Assembly (NCBI GenBank): GCA_022560615.1
Contig: JADFSR010000003.1
Coordinates: 124,001-188,000, forward strand
DNA from: Gemmatimonadota bacterium
Lineage (GTDB): Bacteria; Gemmatimonadota; Gemmatimonadetes; Longimicrobiales; Gaopeijiaceae
Length of the DNA stretch: 64,000 bases
Direction: 5' to 3'
Below the pieces are notes generated by a model that was given only the letters and a program-made list of their open reading frames with translations, did no database searches and had not been told where the DNA came from. Position numbers and translations under genes: made by a program. This document shows positions 39,160 through 46,448 of this stretch, piece after piece. Numbering within the stretch: the stretch's first letter is position 1; each line of letters starts with the position of its first letter.

Positions 39160-40029
39160 ATGCGCGTCTTGGTCACGGGCGGTTCCGGTTTCATCGGATC
39201 GTACCTCGTCGAGCGTCTCCTGGATCGGGGGGACGAAGTCTTTGTGGTCGACAACCTCTCCACAGGAAGCCTCGACAACCTCTCGGCGGTGCGCCACCAC
39301 TCTGACCTGCACCTCAACGTCGATACGATCCTCAACCATCCCATGATGGACGAGACCGTTGCCAAGTGCGATCAAGTGATTCACCTCGCCGCGGCTGTGG
39401 GCGTTCGCAAGATCATGGAGCGGCCTGTCGAGACGATCACCACCAACGTGCGCGGTACGGAGATCATTCTGGATTGCTGCCACCGCCACGGGGTACCGCT
39501 CTTTCTCGCGTCGACCTCGGAGATCTACGGCAAGGCGGGCGGGAGTCTGCACGAAGAGCAAGACCGGGTGATGGGGAGCTCGACACATCGGCGCTGGGCG
39601 TACGCGTGCACCAAGATGCTCGACGAGTTCCTGGCGCTCGCGTACCACCACGAGAGAGGCTTGCCGGTCATCATCGCCCGTTTCTTCAACACCGTAGGGC
39701 CTCGGCAGGCCGGGCAGTGGGGCATGGTGCTGCCGAACTTCATCGCTTCCGCGATCCGGGGCGATCCGATCCAGGTCTTCGGCACCGGTGAGCAACTGCG
39801 GTCGTTCTGTCACGTGCAGGACACGATCCGCGCGGTCGAGGGCCTGGTCGCTGAGGAGGCGTACGGCGAGGGCTTCGAGGACATGGAGCGGCGCCAGCCC
39901 GACACCACTCGCATCCGCGAGCTGATCGCATGGGTTCCGGAGAACGACCTGGACGCGATCATCCGCTCGACGGTCGATCACATGAGGGCCCAAGCGGCCG
40001 AGTCGGCTTACGCCAAGGAGATTCGGTAG
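39160..40029 (+). CDS. NAD-dependent sugar-nucleotide epimerase/dehydratase with an internal deletion
   Basis: This extended SDR protein has GGSGFIGS at 8-15 (NAD binding), STSEIYG, and Y-A-C-T-K as the catalytic Tyr-x-x-x-Lys. The sequence EEAYGEGFEDMERRQPDTTRIRELIAW follows directly after AVEGLVA. In relatives these blocks are separated by about 40-45 residues containing a G-E-[VI]-F-N-[IV]-G strand and a helix. Length 289, against about 320-330. The missing part belongs to the substrate-binding domain. The enzyme is likely a UDP-glucose/UDP-glucuronate-type epimerase or decarboxylase; activity is doubtful. First gene of the polysaccharide locus, 25 bp after rpmB. Confidence 0.85.
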   Translation: MRVLVTGGSGFIGSYLVERLLDRGDEVFVVDNLSTGSLDNLSAVRHHSDLHLNVDTILNHPMMDETVAKCDQVIHLAAAVGVRKIMERPVETITTNVRGTEIILDCCHRHGVPLFLASTSEIYGKAGGSLHEEQDRVMGSSTHRRWAYACTKMLDEFLALAYHHERGLPVIIARFFNTVGPRQAGQWGMVLPNFIASAIRGDPIQVFGTGEQLRSFCHVQDTIRAVEGLVAEEAYGEGFEDMERRQPDTTRIRELIAWVPENDLDAIIRSTVDHMRAQAAESAYAKEIR

Positions 40030-40120
40030 CTTGCCTGAACCACTTCAGGAGGCGGTGCAAACTTGGCTCGACGACACGGCTCCGTCGCCTACAAAATGGC
40101 GTTGGTCGCCGTCCTGGCGG

Positions 40121-41734
40121 ATGAGACTACGCCGACCTTCAACAAGGCCACGACTAGGCGTGCTCGGAGGGCCGTTGCTCGTTCTCCTGGTCCTCCTACC
40201 GTCGGTGTCGTCCGCCCAGGACTCGGCGACGCTGCCCCCTCTCGATCCCGTCTATGAGGATCTGGCGCTCCTACAACGACACGGGCTGGTCCCGCGGGGC
40301 GTGGCTGCCCTCCGACCGCTCTCGCACGGACGCGTTGCCGGCCTGGTGAGAGAAGCGAGGTTGCGGTTCGAGGATGACAGCAGCGTGGGCCGACCTCGAG
40401 CCGACCTCGACGTGGTCTTGTCCCGGCTAGAGCGCCGATTTAGCCCTGAGCAGATAAACGCCGTGACAGGGCTCGCGGAGATCGAGATCGGTGGAGGCCG
40501 CAGCCCCGGGCGTGGCGTACCCACGAACGGCCTCGGAGAGCTGGACGTCGTTGTGAACCCGCTCTGGTCCGACCGAGGGGGCCGTGCCTATGGCGACGAA
40601 CTGACGGGCGCGGTGGCGCTCCGCGGCTCGGTCTCAGTGGGGCCCAACGTCGCGATCGGCCTGGCAGGCCGCGGTGCGACGCTCCGCGCTTCGGGCGTCA
40701 CGCCCAGGCGACGGGGCGCTGCCCTCGAAGCTGCATACGTAAGAGTCAGGCTGGGATCTATCGCCATGCAGATCGGACGCGATTCCTGGTGGCAGCATAC
40801 CGGCGGTGACGACGCGCTCCTGATGTCTCGCGACGCGCCGCCAGTCGATCTCATACGAATCGTCACGGACCGACCCTTGAGCCTCATCGTGCTCGGCGAC
40901 ACCGAATTCGCACTCACGGTCTCTGACCTGGGCCCGAATCAGAACTTTCCCCACGCGAAGCTGTTCGGCCTCAGCGTGACGACTCGCCCCGCGTCGTCGC
41001 TCCGATTGGGCCTCACTCTGGTGAACAAGCAGACGGGGGAGGGCGCTCCAGGCGCCTCGTTTTCGGACCGCGTGAAGGACCTCAGCTTCTTCTGGGACCT
41101 TTTTCGGACCGGGCGCGACTACACGTTCTCCGAGAAGATGTTCGGCTTCGACGCAGAGGTGGTGCTTTCCGAGGTATCCGGCGTTGGCCTCTACGGCGAG
41201 ATCGCCTTCACGGACTTCGCGACCGACCGGCTGGGCGATGTTCTGACGTCGGATGCCGGTTATCGCTTGGGCGTTCAGTTCCCACGGCTCGGCAGATCGG
41301 AGCGGCACAGCGTGGAGGTAGAGGGGGCGGTGACCACTTCGTTGCTCTACCGGCACCATCAGTTCACCACCGGGTGGGCCGTAGACGGCTTCAGCCAGGG
41401 CTCGGTGCTCGGTCCCGATGCCCGCCGCCTGGCCGCTCGCTATCGATTCGACGCACCGGCCACCGGGTGGGCGGCTGGACTGGGCGCCACGCTCGAGTCT
41501 CGCAGCGTAGATCCGCACGACGTCGTGCAAGTGCCTGTCAAGGACATCTCGCGTGCCGGCACGCTTCCCCATGAATGGCGCGCACGAGCTCGAGTGGATC
41601 TAACGAGGTGGTTCGATCAAGTCTCGGGGATCGAGCTGACGCTCGGTGTGGAGCGCGTCCGCAACTTCGCGTTCGAGGCGGACGCAACGCAGACCAACGG
41701 CTCTGCGCTCGTGCGCCTGTGGAGAACGTTCTAG
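40121..41734 (+). CDS. Wzi-like outer-membrane capsule assembly protein, copy 1
   Basis: The protein starts with a signal peptide (RRPSTRPRLGVLGG-LLVLLVLLPSVSSA, cut near SSA-QD) and has 537 residues. A helical N-terminal part (LLQRHGLVPRG and SHGRVAGLV) is followed by alternating beta strands ending in an aromatic Phe (VRLWRTF), typical of an outer-membrane beta barrel. DSWWQHTGG ... LLMSRDAPP matches the WWG ... LLLSxxAxPFP motif of capsule-assembly Wzi proteins. Wzi attaches polysaccharide to the cell surface. The start is uncertain: an AGGAGG at 40047-40052 is followed by TTG/GTG options upstream, but ATG 40121 places the signal peptide properly. Confidence 0.8.
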   Translation: MRLRRPSTRPRLGVLGGPLLVLLVLLPSVSSAQDSATLPPLDPVYEDLALLQRHGLVPRGVAALRPLSHGRVAGLVREARLRFEDDSSVGRPRADLDVVLSRLERRFSPEQINAVTGLAEIEIGGGRSPGRGVPTNGLGELDVVVNPLWSDRGGRAYGDELTGAVALRGSVSVGPNVAIGLAGRGATLRASGVTPRRRGAALEAAYVRVRLGSIAMQIGRDSWWQHTGGDDALLMSRDAPPVDLIRIVTDRPLSLIVLGDTEFALTVSDLGPNQNFPHAKLFGLSVTTRPASSLRLGLTLVNKQTGEGAPGASFSDRVKDLSFFWDLFRTGRDYTFSEKMFGFDAEVVLSEVSGVGLYGEIAFTDFATDRLGDVLTSDAGYRLGVQFPRLGRSERHSVEVEGAVTTSLLYRHHQFTTGWAVDGFSQGSVLGPDARRLAARYRFDAPATGWAAGLGATLESRSVDPHDVVQVPVKDISRAGTLPHEWRARARVDLTRWFDQVSGIELTLGVERVRNFAFEADATQTNGSALVRLWRTF

Positions 41735-41889
41735 AAGGTAGGCATGTCCCCCATCCTTCTGGCGGACGTTGTCGACGACTTCCTGAGTCTGCCACCGCTC
41801 TGGTAGCGACCCGCCGGCCAGCTGTATGTTGGGCGCCTCCCGTTCGAAGTTGTCAAGTCATTTCGTCTCCTCTTTTTCGACGGCATTCC

Positions 41890-43188
41890 ATGTCCCAGGA
41901 CATCGTCACCTTCGGCGTCATCGGCCTCGGCTACGTTGGCCTCCCGCTCTCTGTCGAGGCCGGTCGGAGCGGGTTGAAAGTGATCGGGTTCGACGTCAAC
42001 GACGCGGTCGTCACGGGCGTGAACGCGGGCCGGTCGCACATCCAGGACCTGACGGACGCTGACGTTGCAGCGTTGCTCGAACAGGGCCTGCTCGAGGCGA
42101 CCACGGACATGAGCCGGCTCGCTGAGTGCGACGCGATCTCCATCTGCGTCCCGACCCCGTTGTCGAAGACGCGGGACCCCGACGTCTCCTACGTCATCGC
42201 CGCTTCGGAGGCGGTCGCGGCGGCGCTGCGACCGGGCCAGCTCATCGTGCTCGAGTCGACCACCTATCCCGGAACGACCCGGGAGGTCATGCAGCCCACG
42301 CTGGAGCGCACGGGACTCGTGGTGGGAGAGGACTTCCACCTCTGTTTTTCCCCGGAGCGCGTAGATCCCGGAAACGAGACGTGGACGACCAAGAACACAC
42401 CCAAGGTCATCGGTGGGCTGACGGCGGCGTGCAGGGACGCCGGGGCCGCGTTCTACGAGCGGTTCATTGACAGCGTGGTACGTGTGTCGTCCGTGGAAGC
42501 GGCGGAGCTCACGAAGATTCTGGAAAACACCTTCCGGGCGGTGAACATCGGACTCGTGAACGAGGTTGCGCTCATCGCCGACCTGCTCAGGGTCGATGTG
42601 TGGGAGGTCATCGATGCTGCAGCCACCAAGCCGTTCGGATTCATGAAGTTCACCCCCGGTCCGGGTCTCGGCGGGCATTGCATTCCAGTCGATCCCCACT
42701 ACCTGGCGTGGAAGATGCGGACGCTCAACTACAAGACCCGCTTCATCGATCTCGCGTCGGAGATCAATGCCGAAATGCCGATCTTCGTGGTCGGCAAGGT
42801 GCGCGAGGTGCTGAACAGGAAGCAGCGGGCCGTGAACGGCTCGAAGATCGTATTGCTCGGTGTCGCCTATAAGCGTGACGTCGATGACGTGCGTGAATCA
42901 CCGGCGCTCGACGTGCTCAAGCTTCTCGAGGCCGACGGGGCCGAGGTCGTCTACCACGACCCGTATGTGCCGGAATGGAAGGAAGACGGAGTGATACGGC
43001 AGTCGCAGGCCCTCACGGAAGAGCTGCTGAGCGGCGCCGACGTGGTCGTGATTCTCACCGACCATACTGGTTTCGACTATGCGTGGATTCTGCAGAACGC
43101 CAAGGCGCTCGTCGACACGAGACACGCCGTGGTTGCGGCCGGGGCGGTCCCCGGGGGTGGTGTCGGCAGCTGGATCGTGAAGGGCTGA
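41890..43188 (+). CDS. UDP-sugar 6-dehydrogenase (WbpA/UDP-GlcNAc type)
   Basis: This NAD-dependent enzyme makes a UDP-uronic acid by two successive oxidations. The N-terminal Rossmann motif GVIGLGYVGLPL is at about residues 8-19. Catalytic Cys lies in GPGLGGHCIPVDP, and ENTFRAVNIGLVNE and GVAYKRDVDDVRESPA are family motifs. The 432 residues fit WbpA or WecC rather than UDP-glucose dehydrogenase (Ugd); the exact sugar is uncertain. A 155-bp gap separates it from Wzi-1. Next comes rmlC on the opposite strand. Confidence 0.9.
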   Translation: MSQDIVTFGVIGLGYVGLPLSVEAGRSGLKVIGFDVNDAVVTGVNAGRSHIQDLTDADVAALLEQGLLEATTDMSRLAECDAISICVPTPLSKTRDPDVSYVIAASEAVAAALRPGQLIVLESTTYPGTTREVMQPTLERTGLVVGEDFHLCFSPERVDPGNETWTTKNTPKVIGGLTAACRDAGAAFYERFIDSVVRVSSVEAAELTKILENTFRAVNIGLVNEVALIADLLRVDVWEVIDAAATKPFGFMKFTPGPGLGGHCIPVDPHYLAWKMRTLNYKTRFIDLASEINAEMPIFVVGKVREVLNRKQRAVNGSKIVLLGVAYKRDVDDVRESPALDVLKLLEADGAEVVYHDPYVPEWKEDGVIRQSQALTEELLSGADVVVILTDHTGFDYAWILQNAKALVDTRHAVVAAGAVPGGGVGSWIVKG

Positions 43189-43215
43189 ACCGGCTGACGA
43201 GACGTGCGTACCGTC

Positions 43216-43785
43216 CTACTCGAAGAGGGTCTCCGCCTCAGAGAGCAGCGGCAGGGCCCGGTCCTTGTCCGAGACGATGGGCTCCATTGGCCCGATGGGC
43301 CCGATGTTCGGCCACTCGATCCCGATGTCTGGATCGTCCCAGCGGATGCCGCGATCGAGCGTCGGCTCGTACTCTGCAGTGACCTTGTACACGACGTCGG
43401 CGCCGTCGCTAGTGACTGCGTAGCCGTGGGCGAAACCGGGCGGAACCCAAAGCAGGTGCCCGGTCTCGGCGGAGAGCGGAGTGCTGACCCATCGCCCGAA
43501 CGTCGGAGACGACCGCCGAATATCGACGGCGACGTCACAGATCTCGCCGCTGACGACCTGGATCAGCTTACCCTGGGCCTTCGGCTCCAGCTGGAAGTGA
43601 AGTCCGCGCAGAACGCCTGCCGCCGACCGCACCAGGTTGTCCTGAACGAACGGACCCTGATGGACATGCTGCTCGAACGCGGAGGCGCGAAACGTCTCGC
43701 TGAAGAAGCCTCGATCGTCGCGGTGCCGCGTCGGCAGAATCAGTACGACCTCGGGCAACGAGAGGCGTGTGAAGTGGAAGGTCAT
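43216..43785 (-). CDS. rfbC: dTDP-4-dehydrorhamnose 3,5-epimerase
   Basis: RmlC performs the epimerisation in dTDP-L-rhamnose synthesis. It is a cupin of 189 residues with DDRGFFSETF, GVLRGLHFQ (catalytic His) and VPPGFAHGYAV. The Tyr of YKVTAEYEP is also conserved. It is on the minus strand while the other rml genes are on the plus strand. Its start is only 5 bp from the rfbD start, so promoter and ribosome-binding sequence must lie inside the other gene. No Shine-Dalgarno sequence was found upstream. Confidence 0.94.
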   Translation of the reverse strand: MTFHFTRLSLPEVVLILPTRHRDDRGFFSETFRASAFEQHVHQGPFVQDNLVRSAAGVLRGLHFQLEPKAQGKLIQVVSGEICDVAVDIRRSSPTFGRWVSTPLSAETGHLLWVPPGFAHGYAVTSDGADVVYKVTAEYEPTLDRGIRWDDPDIGIEWPNIGPIGPMEPIVSDKDRALPLLSEAETLFE

Positions 43786-43790
43786 AGGCG

Positions 43791-44636
43791 ATGAAGGTAC
43801 TCGTCACCGGCGCGAGCGGGCTACTGGGTAGCGAGTTGGTCTCGGCGTACCGAGTCCGCGACGCGCGCGTCGTCGCGTGCGACTCCCGAGCGCTGGACGT
43901 GACCGATGCGTCCGGCGTCAGCGATCGCATCGGCTCGGAGGCACCAGATCTGGTGCTGCACTGCGCCGCCTACACCGCGGTCGACGAGGCCGAGTCGGAG
44001 CCGGAGCGAGCCCTCGCCACCAACGTCGACGGCACGCGAAACGTCGCCCAGGGGTGTGCCGCGGCCGGGGCCCATCTCGTGTACTTCAGTACCGACTTCG
44101 TCTTCGACGGCTGCAGCGAGACTCCGTATCGGACGGACGATGAGCCACACCCCCTGTCCGTCTACGGGAGGTCGAAACTAGCTGGAGAAGAGGCCGTGGC
44201 GGGTGCCGGCGTAAAGTGGACGACGGTTCGCAGCAGTTGGCTCTTTGGGGCAGCCGGCGCCAATTTCGTCTCGACCATCCTGGAGCGCGCGCGGAGCGGG
44301 GCGTCACTTCGTGTCGTGGACGACCAGCGAGGAAGCCCGACGTGGGCGCGCGACCTTGCAGAGACTACGGCGGCACTCGTCGACATCGGGGCGACCGGCC
44401 TCGTACACGTGACGAACGGAGGCACGGCCACATGGTACGAATTGGCTAGGGCAGCGCTCGAAGTGGCGGAGGTGGAGGCCGATCTCCAGCCGGTCTCGAG
44501 CGAGGAGTGGAAGGCCGCGGCGGCCAGACCGCGCGATTCAGTGCTCGATGTCACAGAGACGGAAACTCTGCTCGGACGATCCATGGTCCCATGGCCCGAG
44601 GCGCTTCGAGCCTTCCTGATGGGTAGCGCGTCATGA
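43791..44636 (+). CDS. rfbD: dTDP-4-dehydrorhamnose reductase
   Basis: RmlD uses NAD(P)H for the last step of dTDP-L-rhamnose synthesis. It has GASGLLGSE (NADP binding), AAYTAVDEAE, STDFVFDG and Y-G-R-S-K catalytic residues. Length 281, as expected. GAAGG upstream lies within the rfbC coding sequence. The stop overlaps rfbA by 4 bp. Confidence 0.95.
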   Translation: MKVLVTGASGLLGSELVSAYRVRDARVVACDSRALDVTDASGVSDRIGSEAPDLVLHCAAYTAVDEAESEPERALATNVDGTRNVAQGCAAAGAHLVYFSTDFVFDGCSETPYRTDDEPHPLSVYGRSKLAGEEAVAGAGVKWTTVRSSWLFGAAGANFVSTILERARSGASLRVVDDQRGSPTWARDLAETTAALVDIGATGLVHVTNGGTATWYELARAALEVAEVEADLQPVSSEEWKAAAARPRDSVLDVTETETLLGRSMVPWPEALRAFLMGSAS

Positions 44637-45409
44637 AGGGCGTTGTTCTCGCCGGCGGTCTCGGCACCCGGTTGCTCCCGATGACGAGGGTGACGAACAA
44701 GCACCTGCTCCCGGTCTACGACCGACCGATGATCTACTACCCGCTGCAGCAGCTTGCGCACGCCGGTATCGACGACATCCTGGTCGTGACGGGGGGCGAC
44801 AGCGCAGGCGACTTCCTGCGCCTGCTGCGTAACGGACACGAGTTCGGGCTCGAGCACGTGCGGTACGCGTACCAGGAGGGAGAAGGGGGGATTGCGGAGG
44901 CGCTCGGGCTCGCCGAGCACTTCGTGGGCGACGAACCGATGGTCGTGATCCTCGGAGACAACCTCTTCCAGCATCCCATCCGACAGGCGGTGGAGTCGTT
45001 CGCGGCAGAGCCGGAGGGCGCGATGATCCTCATCAAGGATGTCGACGATCCCGAGCGGTTCGGCGTCGCGCGCCTCGAGGGGGATCGTGTGGTCGAGATC
45101 ATCGAGAAGCCGACGGATCCACCGACGCGGTATGCGGTCACTGGCTGCTACTTCTACGACGGCGCGGTCTTCGACATCATCAACGCGCTCGAGCGCTCCC
45201 AGCGAGGTGAGCTCGAGATCACCGACGTGAACAGCGCCTACATCGAGCGCGGCGCCTTGCGGCACCATGTGGTGGACGGGTGGTGGACCGATGCGGGTAC
45301 CGTGACGTCGTTGTACCGGGCTGGCACGTTGGTCGCGGCCGAGCACGGGAACGCGGTCCTGCGACGGATGCGTCCGGAAGACGACAGCTTCGACCTCGGT
45401 GGCGCATGA
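44633..45409 (+). CDS. rfbA: Glucose-1-phosphate thymidylyltransferase (short form)
   Basis: RmlA makes dTDP-glucose, the first step towards dTDP-rhamnose. The signature GGLGTRLLPMTRVTNKHLLPV and the Mg-binding LGDNLF are present. The 258 residues are about 30 fewer than enterobacterial RmlA, lacking the C-terminal allosteric helices, a form seen in several phyla. It overlaps rfbD and rfbB by 4 bp each, which indicates a coupled rmlD-rmlA-rmlB unit. Confidence 0.92.
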   Translation: MKGVVLAGGLGTRLLPMTRVTNKHLLPVYDRPMIYYPLQQLAHAGIDDILVVTGGDSAGDFLRLLRNGHEFGLEHVRYAYQEGEGGIAEALGLAEHFVGDEPMVVILGDNLFQHPIRQAVESFAAEPEGAMILIKDVDDPERFGVARLEGDRVVEIIEKPTDPPTRYAVTGCYFYDGAVFDIINALERSQRGELEITDVNSAYIERGALRHHVVDGWWTDAGTVTSLYRAGTLVAAEHGNAVLRRMRPEDDSFDLGGA

Positions 45410-46437
45410 GGTATCTCGTGACGGGTGGCGCCGGTTTCATTGGCTCCAACCTCGTGCGCTACCTGCTCGAGAGCGATCCAGAGGCCCACGTGACCAACCT
45501 GGACGCGCTCACCTACGCCGGTAATCTCGGGAGCCTGGCCGACATCGAAGAGGACAGTCGGTACACGTTCGTCCACGGTGACATTTGCGACGCCGACGTG
45601 GTACGCCCAACGATGGACGGGGTCGATGTCGTGCTCAATCTGGCGGCCGAATCCCACGTGGACCGCTCGATTCTGTCCGATGCGCCGTTCGTGCGCACGA
45701 ACGTCATGGGGACCCAGACCCTGCTCGCAGCGGCGCTCGAGGTCGGTGTGCGGCGCTTCGTTCAGGTCTCGACCGACGAGGTGTACGGGGAGCTGCCCTG
45801 GTTCGATCCGGAGGACGTCGAGAGGCTGGCGCATCGATTCACCGAGCAGACTCCCGTCGCGCCCAGGTCACCCTATTCGGCAACCAAGGCTGCGGCCGAC
45901 CATCTCGCGCTGGCCTACCACACCACACATGGCCTCGACGTGGTCGTCACCCGGTGCTCGAACAACTACGGCCCGTACCAATTCCCCGAGAAGCTGATCC
46001 CTTTGATGATCACACATGCTCTCGAGGACCGACCGCTGCCTGTCTACGGGGACGGTTTGCACGTGCGGGACTGGATCCACGTGAGGGATCACTGCCGCGG
46101 CCTGCTCGCGGCCGCGGACCGAGGCGAGCCAGGCGCGGTCTACAACTTCGGCGGCAATGCGGAACGAACGAACCTCAGCGTCGTCCGAGCGGTCTTGAGC
46201 GTGTTGGGAAAGCCTGAAGACCGAATCGAGCGCGTCACGGACCGGCCCGGCCACGACCGACGCTACGCGATCGACGCCTCACGCGCCGAGGCCGAACTGG
46301 GGTGGACTCCCGACGTCGTGAACTTCGAAGAAGGCCTCGCCGATACCGTCGAGTGGTACCTGGCGCACGAGGCGTGGTGGCGCCGGGTGCAAAGCGGAGA
46401 GTACTGGGAGTACCACCAGCAGCAGTACGGATCTTAG
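45406..46437 (+). CDS. rfbB: dTDP-glucose 4,6-dehydratase
   Basis: RmlB converts dTDP-glucose to the 4-keto-6-deoxy sugar. GGAGFIGSNLVR (NAD binding), STDEVYGE (Thr-Asp-Glu catalytic triad) and YSATKAAADH are complete, and RCSNNYGPYQFPEKLIP is the family signature. Length 343. The ATG at 45406 overlaps rfbA. Its 3' end faces the tail of the wzc gene on the other strand, only 11 bp away. Confidence 0.96.
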   Translation: MRYLVTGGAGFIGSNLVRYLLESDPEAHVTNLDALTYAGNLGSLADIEEDSRYTFVHGDICDADVVRPTMDGVDVVLNLAAESHVDRSILSDAPFVRTNVMGTQTLLAAALEVGVRRFVQVSTDEVYGELPWFDPEDVERLAHRFTEQTPVAPRSPYSATKAAADHLALAYHTTHGLDVVVTRCSNNYGPYQFPEKLIPLMITHALEDRPLPVYGDGLHVRDWIHVRDHCRGLLAAADRGEPGAVYNFGGNAERTNLSVVRAVLSVLGKPEDRIERVTDRPGHDRRYAIDASRAEAELGWTPDVVNFEEGLADTVEWYLAHEAWWRRVQSGEYWEYHQQQYGS

Positions 46438-46448
46438 CCGCTCTCGTT

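Noticed and set aside
40063-40257. Possible 64-codon gene starting with TTG after an AGGAGG site
   Set aside because: It overlaps the Wzi signal peptide region in another frame, has no recognisable features and becomes Arg/Pro-rich shadow sequence. The AGGAGG site remains unexplained and adds doubt to the wzi-1 start.
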